A stretch of DNA of 64,000 bases from Temnothorax longispinosus (lineage: Eukaryota > Arthropoda > Insecta > Hymenoptera > Formicidae). Position 1 is the stretch's first letter; each line of letters begins with the position of its first letter. The notes below the pieces were generated by a model. The model saw nothing but the letters and a program-made list of their open reading frames with translations. It was not told the origin of the DNA and searched no databases. The translations under genes and the position numbers were made by a program. This document shows positions 35,618 to 48,720 of this stretch, one piece after another. Location of the stretch: positions 9,774,433-9,838,432 of the forward strand of contig NC_092358.1 in NCBI RefSeq assembly GCF_030848805.1, in the 5' to 3' direction.

Positions 35618-38600
35618 TGCATCCACGGCTGTAGTTTCCCGAAGCGGCCAATTTCTACGGCCGCGTTACGCGATTTTCATAAATTAAGATCGGGAGGCAT
35701 GCGTACACGGCAGCGGCACGAACATAGACATCGTGACAGCGAACGTCGGGTAGGAAAGGAGAGCGGCGCGGGTAGGAGAGGAGAAAGACCGGAGACCGGA
35801 GAAGGAGGGTTGAAGCCCGTGACTGAAAACATCCCATAGCGATAAGAATCTCCCGGCGATTAATTGGTATGACAGCGGCACACGTTGCCGCCGCAACGCG
35901 CCGCGTTAGATCGCGCAGTGCGCCAGCCGTGACAGTGCGTCCGTGTATCTCGCGCGATATCTCCTTATGACGATGCCCGGTCGACGACTCCACTTCGTCC
36001 TCCCCTATCCACCGTCTTAGGTTCTTGTCTACCAGTGCAAAATAAAAAAAAAAAAGAAAACGAAAAGAAGAAGACGAGAAGGATGCACCAACGTTCCCGT
36101 GCCGATAAAGAAGGGATCACCCTTGCGCCACGTCGCAACGTGCTGCAAATTCTCACCGGAACTTGTAGTTCCGGGAAAAGCCTGTAGGGAGGCCAGCTGG
36201 CGGAAGTCGTCGGGGCTGCGGAGCGCCGCGCTTTACCGCGCGAAAGCTCTCGCTCCGAACGCGGAAGAGAGCTTCGCCCGGTGCAGGGATCTACTTGCCG
36301 CTCGGGGGTTCGCATCCCCGATGCCGAGCCCTCCTCCACCCTCTTCCTAGGTGGATGCGCATACCCACGTGGTAATGTAGGAATCTCGGGAAAGCTCGTA
36401 GGACCTTTATCCTGAGGCCCGGTGTCCTAGACGTCGACCTCGCGGTAACACGACCAACGTGAGCTTTTCATTGCGAGTTTATCCCGCATCCACCGTGACA
36501 ACGACGTTGGATAATGAATTTTAAAACAGAGCGGGGAACAGTTTTCAAGTCGCGAGTGAATATCTAGAACATATAATCCGAGTTTCATTCAAGCGTTGAA
36601 ATATTCAACTATGTAAGTGTTAAATATCACTGTTTTTGTGTATTTCTCATCGTATCAGATAATGATTGCCATAAATTTTCATTATATTTAGAAAAACTTA
36701 ATCTAAGATATTCCCTGTACACGTATAACAGCGGTAATGATTAATCTATGTACAAAATATAAGATTATTATAGATATAAAGATTGAAATGAAAAAAGTAG
36801 TCGCGAAACTTTAAAAGCATTTCGAAATACATGGAAATACAGCTATCATTGGACATCGAGGAACGTGATGAGATTGATTTAACGAGATACGGCTGTTAAT
36901 CATCCCGTTGAGCGATGCACGATCGGCCTTTGTACAATAACATCGGTACGCACACACGCGAGACGATAAAGCGCAGCTGCAAGAGTATAGTCTTGTCCGG
37001 ATCTCTCCGATTGCCGCTGCGGTGTCCGAGGTCAGCCGTGTTGGTTCTTGGGCCGTGTGGCTGGCCCCGAAGATCGTTGGTCCACCTGCTCCGCGCGCGC
37101 GGCAAGCGTTCACCTGCACGCCCATGCCAAACTTACATTTTCACACGCACACGCGGTCATACACGAAAGATATCCACCTTTCGTCTGATCGCACGAACGC
37201 TCATATACGTCTCAACACATTGGCGATTCCAAAAATCCGATATTAAATCTGACTAAATTCGGTAACTCTCGTATTATGGCTCTGCTTCTTTAGCAATGAC
37301 TTTATTAAGAGAAAGTTTATCTTTCTAATTACGATCAAGGAAGAGAGTTGAACATTTAAAACAATGTTTAAAGTATTGATTCTATTAGTTAATGGGTTGC
37401 TTGTTTCTTTTGGTATGAAAAGCAAATATAATTGAGACATTTTTCCACATTCTTTCCCTTTTCTATTAAACAGATCCACCAAAGTGGCCAACGATTTATC
37501 TCGAGGATGTCACGATTTTCTTCGATATCTCATCGGTTACATAATTATCCGTTTCTTTTCCCCACGGTATCATCGTAACGAAGGAAGAAGAAGTTTGGAA
37601 GCACACCTTGCGCGACAGGTGCCATTCTCCTGGGTAGCAGGCGCAAGTAACAAGTACCCACGCGCGTTCGCTCATACGGCTTCTCTCTTCCACCGGTTCT
37701 ATCTCTTTCACATGATAAACGCGCGTCCACGCTCACGCTCTTACTCCACGCGTATATGCCTACCGGTCGCCGCCGTCGTTGCCGAGCTATATCGTCTTGG
37801 TGCGCGCGCTGGCCGTGTCCGGTAGACGCTATCGTCGGTACTTAAAAATATGTTAGCGGCCGGCATATAAGCACCGTGACCTCCGTGATACGATCTAAAG
37901 AGCCCGGGAGGCCTGCTGGGACAGCGCGTCAGATGCTTTTACACGCCGGCAGACGGGGTGGATTGCCGAGGGTGACACGGGAGAGAGAAAGCGAGAGGAA
38001 GACCGTGACTGTAACCGTCACGCCGGACATCGCTGGACGCCTATCACCAGAAAAAGGCCGAAACGAAGGCTGACCTATCTGATACAGTCTGAGACACCGG
38101 GCTCGTGCACGTGCTCGCACATTGCGGTAAAATTTAATGTGCAGAAGTTCTTTAATTCTTGCTGTTGCGAGACGAATCACAGTTTGCCAAAAACGCAATA
38201 TTTATATTACGTTTGTCAACAAAATTGCATCTTATTGACCGATTTATATATCTTATGTGAGAAAAGCTGTCATTGCCAGAGAATTCTGCATCAATTATAG
38301 ATGCCGTTGATATTTAAAGATAGACACTATAAGCTTAATACTTCTTAGAAAAGTAATTCTCTCGTTAATATTTTCGAAACACAAATTCACGACGTCGAAA
38401 GCTCTTCAGGCAAGACTACCATTAATAACGCGAGGCACAGGAGCTCTTTGTTTAACCGCGCGTCATTTGAGCCCGTGGTGTGTTAGCTTCTGGGAGGAAG
38501 TAAGAAATTGATAGATCCTCTCTGTGTATCGGGTGAGAGATCGGGTGAGAAGGAAGTAGACGATAGTCTCCTTCGCGACACGGAGAGGCGGCAGTCGGCG

Positions 38601-41130
38601 AGGCGAGGAGAAAAGAGGTCGCGTCATTGCTGGCCATGGCCGGTGATCGATGGCGCTGGGCGTTATCTTCGCTACCCCCTCTTGTTCCCGCGGTAATTCA
38701 TCATCTCGGTCTGTTTTTCACTTACTTTATATGCAACATATTCCGTAATTTTTATTCAGTCAACCAGCCACCGCCGCTGCCGCCGCCGCCGTCGCTGCTG
38801 CTGCCACAGCCATCTCCATACAGAACCCGCCTCATAAAACGCCGGCGAGCCAGCCTTCGGTGGACCGTCATCCCCGCGAATCGCGAGCGATACAGCTGAA
38901 GAAGCGACTAACGTCTCCTCCGGTCCAAAGTAACTCTCCTCGGAACGAAGTCCGAGGGGTTACGCAAGCTTGCACTCTATATGCTAAGGAATTTCGATAT
39001 GGAGATCCGGACCGGGTCGTTCCCCGGGACTGGTCAGTTTGATTTATTGGCTCGAAATCGAGCCACGCTAAATTTCGGGGAAAATATGCTGTCCCCCAGC
39101 CGTGTCACGACGCCCCCGTCTCGCCACTGAACGCGCCGCGTCCTCTGACCGGGCTTTCCCGGCCGGCGATATTTCCATAAAATGAATTATTAGACTCTCA
39201 GATATATCCGGGAAAACGCGCGGGATGCGCCAGGCTCTGTCCTCCGGCATAGTTTGACAGAAATCTCGGGGTGAATTTATGTCGCCTAAGACAATCTCGC
39301 GAGAGTGGAAAGGGACTCGTATTTTAATGTCTTCTTCGTGAATTTATGAAGTCAAAACGTATGGCAAAATTTTGATTATATTAGAACATAGAGTACTTGT
39401 ATGCAATACACATCTAAATTTTAGTGACACGATGAGACTGCAATATGAAATATTGCGGTTAAACTATATGATTGAACTGTTACATTAATTTATACCAAGT
39501 AACTTATTCTCTACAGAAAAATATTAATATGATAGAGCAAGTTATCGATAGCCTTATACGTAGTCATAACGCCAAGTAAACATTCCTGTATTAGGTAAAG
39601 TTCAAACAATCATCGGTCACCGATGGATATCCTTTTGGGCGATACTCTTGAAGCCCTAAAGTGAGTCTAAGCGCTAAGTAAATCGGGAAAAACAGGAAAC
39701 GAGAGGATGAGGCAGGACCATGCAAGAGGTACGAAAGACACGAGTGTCGAGAGGATGAGAAACGGTGGATGCCAAAGGTCGAGGATGGGGAAAAGGTGAA
39801 TCGTAGTAGTAAGGGTAAAGTAAGGAAAGAGGGAAGAGGCGGAGGTGTGGGAGTGATGCGAGCAAGGGGACCGAGGTGCTTTCGAGGCTCGAGAGTCGCG
39901 CGGAATCTGCATTTCAGCCTTCCGTTTCCACCCTCTCCCCCCCCCTTCCTCCTCTCGCACGGACTCGCTGGAACCCGAGAGCTTTCGAACGGCTCGCAAA
40001 CACTCCGCATCGCGAGAAAGCTTCCGTAGCTGTTCGCGCGAGGGTGTGTGCATCTGTGTACGCATGCATGGATACAACTATAGGCGCTGTAAAGACTCCC
40101 CGGTAATCTTCGCGTCTCTGTCGTCCTCGTACTTTTACTTTCGTTTCAGTATTTGCCTTGCGACAGAGGGGCAATGCGAACCTTTTATTCGACAGATAAG
40201 TATTTTGCGTAAATATATATAGGGGGACGAAAAAATAGATCCTTCAGTAATTGGACTTGTTGTTAAAGATTGGACAAAATCCACATATTACTTCTCTTAA
40301 CTTTAGTCTTTAATTATAAAGACTTCTATCAAAGATTTAAAAAAATCTAGTTTGCATTTAAACACGATTGATTATATATGAGTAATTGTTCGTACAATGT
40401 CTGAGAAACTTTAAATAACGACCGCCAAGGTCCGATGTACAAGACCGGAGGGACGAAACGCCACGCCGAACGCGGAATGAAAAATTGTTTACCGCGCGCT
40501 CGGCCAGCCGGAAGGGTGCAAGAGTCGGGAGAAGGATGGTGAAGAGACGGCCGGTAGGAAGAGGCAAAGGCGACGGGTAATTAATCCGCGGTTTTTCTCG
40601 TCTAATTAGTTGGATTTATTCCGTTGGTCCCCCTTATCCACAAGCTCTCCTTCGCTCTCGTCGCGTCTCGCTCGCCCGCGCCGTCGAGTGAGCGCCGTCG
40701 CGCTCTCTCCAAGCGTAGCTGGATGGGTTGATATATGGAAATGTATGCGGGGAGATGGAGGTTCGCATTTTTCCAGGCACGGTGTGCCTTCATTTCCACC
40801 GCAGCTTGCTACACCCCCCGCCCCCGTAACCATTCGCCCACCTCCTCCCGCGCGTCTTCCTCACCCGTTCGGCTTACAGCCCCGTACCCAACACCCCCCT
40901 TAATGACGCGTCTACTCGTTAAATTCGTGTCAGGCCGCCGCTCTTTCTAGTCGCCGAGCTTCTCGAATCCGCGCGAGATCCCGCGTACTTAAGGACGAAT
41001 CCGCTTCCACCTTAGCGAGGATTTTCACTTTCCACTCGTGAAAACCTTTTCCTCGTCGCTTGATCTTTCGCGATGATCCCCGCTAAGCTCGCTGAGATCT
41101 CGAGGACTGTCTCCGGGAGGACTGGTTCCG
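35618..41130. other. Noncoding stretch
   Basis: CpG-rich blocks alternate with AT-rich patches at 36520-36860, 37230-37490, 38120-38400, 39310-39600 and 40190-40400. A CCG/CTG triplet tract lies at 38771-38804. Small hairpins lie at 39048-39065 (TGGCTCG/CGAGCCA) and 40305-40324 (AGTCTTTA/TAAAGACT). ORFs of 112-139 codons are antisense-overlapping and domain-free. A G-rich minus-strand run opposite 39933-39952 is the other compositional oddity. Confidence 0.6.
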
Positions 41131-41223
41131 TTAACGTTCACGAAAAATTACTTTGTTCGATGTGCAAAGAATACGTGCAGTTAATACGTGATTTAATACA
41201 TTTCGGCTACGGACACTGACGTC

Positions 41224-41245
41224 TGTATACTCATCTGAGTATACA
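41224..41245. other. 22-bp near-perfect palindrome
   Basis: TGTATACTCA (41224-41233) is the exact reverse complement of TGAGTATACA (41236-41245), with two central bases TC. It lies in AT-rich DNA. It could be a dimeric protein site or the core of an eroded inverted-repeat element. No flanking arms were found. Confidence 0.6.
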
Positions 41246-42101
41246 TCTGACAATTCTAATTGATTTTTTAATCGCATTTTATTCGGAATTGACAAAATCG
41301 TAATCTTATTAAATAAAATGGTAATTTTCACTTTCTTGATGTTCTATCTAATAAAGAAAAAAAAGCTGATGCACACAAAACAGCACTCAGCAGAGCGGTA
41401 AGACAAAAGAATCGCGTTTCCGTGCCTGAAGCCTTGAACGCACCAAGTCCGGTAAAGATGACGACTCGAGAACATCCGGTATTCTAAAACAACAAAACAA
41501 GTTAAAAATAAGTACGAATAATGTAACATATACAGTACAAAAATTATCCAAGACAAATATGTGCTACAATAATAACTTCGCTAAAATTCGTTCGCAAGAT
41601 AAAATAGCAAAAAATGCACGATAGTACCTTACCATGATCATTGAAAAGTACAGTTAAAAGAATGCAATATGTATGCGCATAATTGAATAATGCACGAGGT
41701 CACTGTCCATAATATATTTGTTGCATACAACAAGATCACTTAGTACTGAAATAAAAACGTTCAGTATGAAGACATTGACCTCTATAATAGCAACATTGTA
41801 TTTTATTACAAACAGTCCTAGAAATTCTTTATTTGAAATAATACAGTATAACAGTTTCTGATATGTGGCAATGTTGAGGAATCATCCTATTAGACATTGC
41901 TATCGAATAATATCTTTAATTTGATAATAAATAATGAATATCTATTCCATTTCGCAAGTTTTCAGTTTTTTTTTTCCAGAAAGAGCTAGGGATATTCAAC
42001 TTTTGAGCACTTATACAAATTATTTTTATCCAACTCGATCTCTTTTTTCCTGAAATATCCGTAATGATTTGGAAAAGCATCAAGGAAGTGTTTAAACACA
42101 C
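41246..42101. other. Noncoding AT-rich block
   Basis: An 850-bp AT-rich block. One short plus-frame open segment (about 41317-41490) ends in a stop and lacks a convincing acceptor or a recognised product. A sharp change to CpG-rich DNA follows at about 42115. Confidence 0.5.
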
Positions 42102-42440
42102 TGTCGCCATTTTTTAACATCGGCCATCAAAGACGACATCGCAACAGCGGTGGAGACGGTTGCGGCGGTTACATTTCCCGGTGCGGTCGAAGCGTTTCGA
42201 CCAGCAAAAGCTCTCCCGTGAACGTGGAACCGTGCGATATAGCGATACACGCGAAACACACGCACACGCCGGCGCGGCCGGCGAACAGAGAACTCGCGTG
42301 TTGCGCGCCATAGTACGCCGGATAGTTACAAAGGAAAGAGGGAGAGAAAGACAGAAAGAGGCAGGAGTGAAAACGGCAACGGGTTACGAGGAAGCCAGAA
42401 ACGCGCGGCGTACCCGCGGCGATGCCCAGGCACGTACCTG
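42102..42440 (+). promoter_or_regulatory. Possible CpG promoter and first exon with consensus splice donor
   Basis: Composition switches abruptly from AT-rich to CpG-rich at about 42115. GTCGCCATTTTTT (42103-42115, YY1/Pho-like core) sits at the boundary. A purine-rich, exon-like segment follows. At 42440/42441 the sequence reads ACCTG|GTAAGTAG, a close match to the 5' splice consensus. An ATG at 42422 (context GCGGCGATGC) would add six codons plus one base before that donor. Alternatively the segment is an untranslated first exon. No downstream exon was identified, so this is a weak hypothesis. Confidence 0.2.
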
Positions 42441-45400
42441 GTAAGTAGTAGGTACGTAATGGGTAGCAGGCAGTAGGTGGCAAGGCTGCGTGACGAGGCG
42501 ATTGCGGACCGTGACTAAAATATTTAAAAATATGTATCTTTCTGGCCGGACTGCCGTCCAGTTCCAGTTCCAGTCCCCCGGTGCGGACTCCGCCCGCCGT
42601 TCCCCGCCGCATGCCGCTCCCAAGCTCTCGCCGCTGCGCCTCGCTATATTTATTTCGCATTTCCTTCCTGCCGACCGCGCTCGAAGGGGTGCTACTGGTT
42701 AGCCTTTCCCGTGCTGAATTTCGCCGCCGCCTCCTCTCCACCCCCCTCTATTCCCAAAGCTTACGCAAAGCGAGCACTTCGCTCCGTTTCTCAACGGAGT
42801 GTGGTCACTCGCCAAGAAGAACCTAAAGGATAATTATCTACAATGCGCAGTACAAATCTACCACAAAATAGAGTTGGATAAATTAAAATAATCGCTCTGT
42901 TGATATCTTGTAAATTTCAATGTTCAAAAATACCTTGTCTTGAACTTTTTAAGGAAACTGCGGCTAAAAGCGAAATTGATTAATAATTAACATATATACA
43001 ACATTTATTTTCCCGTTTAAAACTTTGTTTTATTTACGTCCACCAGCGCACTATATAATTACTACTATTCCTCAAGTAGTTTATGAAGATTAAAGTCAGG
43101 CAAACATTTATCAATACGCGCTAATGGCAATGACGAAGCTACTTGTTACTTGTCAGATAATCATGTCATTAATAAAACTTGGACGTGCGATGTATTTCTT
43201 GCTAGCGGAACTTTATATCGCTCCGCGTAATAATAGTTTCATAGAATTGTCCCGTTATTGCCATTCAATTACATTCACTCGTAATTACCCTCATACGAAT
43301 ACTTGTGATTATAAGACGACATTATGAATATTAGTAACAAAATGTTAACAAGTGACGAGTTTTATCAACATACGTGCATATATGTGACTTAAAAACAGTT
43401 GCTATTAAATTTTATCCAGTTTCAAGATGGTTAAAATGATCTTTCATCGTCAAATAATCTGCAGCACGAATATACCAAACACCATCAAAGCAGGTGAACG
43501 TTTAAAAAACACACGTGCTTTTGTGACCGTTACCATTGCAATCCCACCCCCAACGAGAACTTGAAAAATATTCTTACATTATCTGACATACACGTAGCGT
43601 GCCTTTGCACCGACCGTCCTCTTACAGGATTACCCAATACCATAAGTTAACGAGCAGGTGGACCGGTACAATCATGTAGGCGCATTTGCCGCTGGAAACC
43701 GTACAACTCGACCTTTGAAAATTCGCTTGATCGCTCGCACAACTTCCCACATCTCCGACATTGAATGCATTATGCAAAAGTAAAAACGCGAGCTCTATCC
43801 GAAGTTCCTCCACATTCGGTACCAATTACACAATTACCTTGGAATCTATTCGACAAGCCGATTATTCGGTCCACCCTCATCGATTGTAATATTAAATACG
43901 GCTTAGGCAGGTGAGTAAGCTAGACGACGTATGCGTATGCATTCGTAATTGCAATCCTGTTTATCGTGGGCCATACGGTTGAGAATGCCGGATGACCTCG
44001 ACTATCCTCGGGGCCCTCGGGGCTCGGGGCCCTGGAAGGCCGGGTGCGAAACGCCGACAACAAACGGTCGTGCCCGAGGTCCGCGCGATACATATTCATG
44101 ATTCCTTTTTTTTCTCCGATCGCCCATCGCGGGAAAGAGGAAGTGAGTTCTGTTGGGCGCAACGCGCGTCGTGACACGTTGAAGACAGCCCGCAGGGCGC
44201 ATCGCGACACGACAAGGCGCATACTAATCGCGATTTTCGGGACATCCGCTCGTCGAGCCTTTCCGTCAACTTGCCCTTCTCGAAACGTGTGACTGTTACT
44301 GCCCTATCATGTGTTACACCTAGATCCGCATAGGTCGAAAGTTAATGCGATGCAGCACGTGGCGGATCGGAACGCGGTCGAATTTCTTGACGTATCGCAA
44401 TATGTAAAAATGTTGCATAAATGTATTAGGGCATCGAGTATTATGCATTTTTCGATTTACAGCACGCTAATCCGCGACATTTAAAATCTGCATGTTTAAA
44501 GGGATTTACTTCAGCCTTTTTTCATTGAATTTTAGCGCTCGGTCTGATATTTTTCTACTTGGAAGATATTTAACAATGAAAGTGGAGAATCAGAGTTATA
44601 CAAGTTGTTTAATCTTATAATAGCTTATAACAGCATTATTAAAACTGATATTACACCATGAAAATTGAATGAAAGAAAGAAGTCTATTGCTTTTTAATAA
44701 ATAAATTGTAAAGTAAATGTCTCGACACAATATAATCCCGCGGTCCTCCGACAATTAAGCTCCATAAAACAGTAAACCGTGGTCTGGGATACCCGGAGTT
44801 TCGGTCGCCAATGAATATTTTTATTTAATGCCCCATTAGTGTTCTTCCCGCCCCAACATTTACTCTGCTCTAGCCCGCCCTCGGAATTGTCGGGAATAAT
44901 TGTTCAGGATGTTGCTGATGTTCCAGAAAAACACTCGTTGAATCACAAGGAAGCATCTTTTAATTAAGAATTTTGAGCGATTTTTATTGTCGAGAAATGG
45001 TTTACATTCCGATAAATTATTATAAGTTTTTGTCGTGAATGTTTTTACAATTGAAAAATATTCAAAATTTGTATATTCATAGGTATATTTTTTTCAGTTT
45101 TAATTTGTTTGAGTAATCATAATTTACATTTCAAGACTATATAGATTTATATAGATTTATTTATGTATAAGACAGTAATCAATTAAACACGATGTTTAAA
45201 ATAGACTAACGTTTCAAGGATGCGGTCTGAAAATTCAAGATGAAGTCCTGCTCATTTTACAGCTTTCATAATTACATGTTACAAAACTGAAACAATTCTT
45301 CTTGATTCTTCCCATGTAGATTGTCTCTTTATAATAACGATGAACGATAAAATGTCGAAAAAATATAACATGCCATTGCGCGGTAGCTGCTTTTTCGACT

Positions 45401-46347
45401 CTTTACATAAAATTGTACGCGATATCAAATAACGATGAGAAAATTTCGAGTCGTACGACGGTTTTGGGCGAGTTCGGGAGAGAGGAAGAAACGGAGGGCC
45501 ATCTCCGACGGTGTAGCGGGTAGCGGTAGCAGTTAGCGCCAAAATAAAATAAGGATGGTACAAAATGAAAGGCAGGAAAAATAAGTCGGCCCTTATCTCG
45601 TCCTCGTCCCGTTCCGTTTGGCCCATGCATATTCAGGAGCTTCATTCTCCCTCTCGCTCTCTTGCTCGCAAACTCGATTCGTTCTCTCTCTCTCTCCTTC
45701 CTTGTAGACTCAACGAGCCATCCCCCTTGGTTCTCGTGGTCGGTGCCACTAGCTCGTACCACGGCGGACTCTATACTTACCTACGTCCGCCACCCGCTAA
45801 TTTCTAGGCTTCCTTCTTTAATTGCACCGGCGCGATAATAAGACCGTATACTCCCTTCCGCGTATGTGTGTATCCGTACGCGTTTGAGGTTTGAGGAAAC
45901 GTGCGAGCGATTGTGTAAGTAGGTACACCGGGGTACCGTGTAACGAGGTAACACCCATTCTTGCACCCTCGACCATCGAGATAATCTTTATTGTCCCGAT
46001 GCCTGACGAGACGTCATCAGTTACTTTGATACGAGGAGGATTACTTCGACACTATATATCGACTTGATTCTTTGTGAACGAATCAAATAAAAAACGTAGC
46101 TACGACGGAATCGGTCTTAAAGACGATCTTAAATTCATTTCCTGGCTTAAAAAGATCGTTCTCAGAAACAGCTGAGGTTTTTAGTCATCCATTTTTGGAA
46201 AAGGTGATTAACGTGCCCATGGTTGTGAGACGTGTGATTGTTCCCGTGGGAATACCACTCGGTTAGCTTAATCTCAACCATAAGTTCATAGTACTTTAGC
46301 TATTATCGTAGCAATATCACGTACCATTTACCATAATCCATAAAGTA
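42441..46347. other. Noncoding stretch
   Basis: CpG-rich to 42830, AT-rich 42830-43600, mixed 43600-44390, AT-rich 44400-45330, then mixed. A consensus donor-like CAG|GTGAGT lies at about 43911, but the upstream sequence carries stops in all frames. A CT tract lies at about 45640-45705. No recognisable protein. Confidence 0.6.
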
Positions 46348-46564
46348 AGGTAAATGTACCAATGCCGAGACACTTAAGACTTATGTCTGGTTTATTATTT
46401 TACTTTTTAAATAAGTATAACGCTAATTAGAATCAGAGATAATACATGAAAAATATTTTTATCTTTGATTCTTTGATTTTAATTCGCGTTATAACTTATT
46501 TAAACACTAAAATGATAAAAATATCCAGACATAGATACGTGTCCAGGCATTGGTACATTTACCT
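46348..46564. mobile_element. MITE, 217 bp, AGGTAAATGTACC ends, TA target duplication
   Basis: Ends AGGTAAATGTACCAATGCC (left) and its exact reverse complement (right, 46546-46564) are flanked by TA (46346-46347 and 46565-46566). Inverted similarity continues inward: GACAC..TATGTCTGG, then TTTAAATAAGT..ATAACGC, AATTA and AATCA. The interior is AT-rich and non-coding. The TA duplication suggests Tc1/mariner-type mobilisation. The end sequence differs from the CACTGA-type elements, so it is probably a separate family. Confidence 0.85.
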
Positions 46565-47756
46565 TAACTGTAACCGTCGAGAATAATTGCTAGATAAATA
46601 TATGCTGTGTAAGTATGCGCTCATAAGCCAACTACATTTTCATGTAGATGGCATGTAGATCAGGATTTACAACTACCCTTATTTAAAATCGACGATTTTG
46701 ATCCGAGATTCGCAAAAGTAGGAACGCCAATGAACCTGGACAAGAATTGACGAGCCGTAGAAACCGGCGTGGTTAACACTCATTCGACATGCATGTCGCG
46801 TATATTTTAGTGGAATAAGGTCACGAGACAGACCGGCCCGAGGCTCTTCTTCAAGTATGGTATCATCGAGGATCGGGCCGACACAATGGCGAGGTCTCTC
46901 AGAATGGAACTGAACGGAACGCCGACGAGACAACGACGACGACGGATTTTGTATTGTCCGCAAGCGGGACGGCGACGTGTCACGCGTCTTATCGCATTCT
47001 TATAGCGCGCGTGACACGGCCGGTACCTATTTACCGCGGCGCGTATAGGCAGTCTTATTCGCTTTACGGCTCGCGGTGGTTGGCCACGGTCCATTATGGC
47101 GCTGGAAAACGGACCATCGATCGACAGCTGTATGCCGGGCTACCTACACGTCGAGGATGGATGGCTTCATTAGGAGAGGGGCATTAGCGGATCGCTTTAG
47201 CGCTCGACGAATTTGGCGTACCGCGGTAATTTTCGATTACGACTTGCGGCATACGAGAAACGGATGGAGAAAAATAACTCCGTTCCTTATTAGCTGTGCT
47301 GTCTTGTGTTTTTTGTACTAAAATGAATAAGCGGACATTCGATGAAATTGGAAACGATATACAGAAAAGTGCAGCAAAAAGATGCAAAGGACAACAAACA
47401 TTTGCACCGCACTTGGCATTAAGTATAACCGCGGCGTCTAATTGAGTTTTTATTTCTGTATGAAGAGATTTATTCGATATTAATATACAGAGATAATTAA
47501 AGAATTAAAATTATTTTTAAACGTATAAGTAAAGTCTATTTGCTTTGCGTTCAATTAAATCTAAGAAAACTTGAAAACAAAAGGACGAACTTTATTCTAC
47601 GTGCGAAAGTAATTCTCGTTTTGTAAGAATTGAGCGTCTGCGATTAATAGTTTCGTTAAAGAAAGGCGGCATGACGAGCGCATACTACTTATAAAACCCT
47701 ATTTACACCTTCGCGGTATAAATCGAGCACTTCGAGCACGGCCAACTATCGAGCTC

Positions 47757-47787
47757 CGCGTGGAAATTCTTGGTCCCGTTAGGGGCC
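47757..47787. repeat. 31-bp duplicated motif, copy 1
   Basis: CGCGTGGAAATTCTTGG is followed by TCCCGTTAGGGGCC. It matches copy 2 (48140-48170) at 27 of 31 positions by eye, in the same orientation 383 bp apart. The flanks do not match, so it is not part of a larger tandem copy. It is a candidate protein-binding module or a remnant of a repeat. Confidence 0.7.
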
Positions 47788-48139
47788 AATGACGCCGTAA
47801 AGGTGCGTGGTCTACGGTTTACATAAACGACACAGGCTGACTTTCGTGTATACTAACGATGTCCGGTTAGCGATCCTCTTTGCAAAATCCTGAAAAAAGT
47901 CTTTTTAAAATGTAGGTTTATATTAGATAAAGCCAATATTTCGTTCCTAAATTTTTCATATTTTTCATTAAGAAATTAATTCTTGCTTCGTTTAAAATGT
48001 CATAATAGAAATTTTATTACGTATTGTTATCTACTTTTTGCGTAAAATACGATTCCTATCAGTGACTCGCAAAACACAAATGATAAAAACGACGGCGGCG
48101 ACAAGTTTCGGGTCCGCCGCGAGCAGCCTGGAAGTTCAA

Positions 48140-48170
48140 CGCGTGGAAGTTTTCGGTCCCGTTAGGCGCC
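48140..48170. repeat. 31-bp duplicated motif, copy 2
   Basis: CGCGTGGAAGTTTTCGG is followed by TCCCGTTAGGCGCC. The core GGTCCCGTTAGG is identical to copy 1 at 47757-47787. Confidence 0.7.
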
Positions 48171-48720
48171 GGCCAGGCCGGCCTCGCTAAGATGCGGAAC
48201 GGTAAAACTTCGCGATGACTCCAAAGTCACTCTCGCGATCGATTTGAGACACCGATTTCCACCGCGGCAGTGTCCCGATTGTCAACCGTTTGTCACTTCG
48301 CATCGGCGAGGATTCGCGAGCGAGCAGGCGAGCGAGACACAGATCGTGAAAAGATGGGCGCGGCGTACTGGCATTCCTCCTCGAAGAGTTCCGATGGCAT
48401 TGTTCCATCGCGTCGCACCTCGATCACGCCTCACGCCTCTGTCACGTGGCCCACAATTCACGGGACGTGACTCCCCGGCCCTCTTAAGGTGTCTACCCAA
48501 CAGCCGCCGTCGCTCGTATGCACCATAACCGCGTACGCCGCCGCGACGCCGGCCATTATTTCGTTTTTGTCTGCCGTCTCTCCCGTAATGTCACGTTGCA
48601 TAAAAGTAACTGCATAATTTCGTTGGGATGTATGGCGACGAAATTGACGCGGGGCTACGCCCGTCGGGACGATCGAGGAAGAGAAAGAGACGGCGCGACA
48701 TTATCCGACTGTTAGCACCA

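Larger units (their letters stand above)
46565..48720. other. Noncoding stretch with a duplicated 31-bp motif
   Basis: CpG-rich 46680-47280, AT-rich 47300-47680 and 47880-48060, CpG-rich 48070-48720. A TATAAAA-like element lies near 47690. The 31-bp motif at 47757-47787 and 48140-48170 is given as a separate feature. Short ORFs have no domain. Confidence 0.6.

Noticed and set aside
36290..36330. GGGGGTTCGCATCCCC resembling a tRNA T-arm (B box)
   Set aside because: It has one mismatch to the B-box core, no matching A box or acceptor stem upstream, and the surroundings do not fold as a cloverleaf.
41317..41490. Short plus-frame open segment ending in a stop, possibly a terminal exon
   Set aside because: There is no convincing 3' splice site, it has an A-rich start, and the product is not recognisable. 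The opposite strand is also open.
43905..43920. Consensus splice donor CAG|GTGAGT
   Set aside because: All upstream frames are closed nearby and no acceptor partner is visible. Isolated donors are expected by chance.
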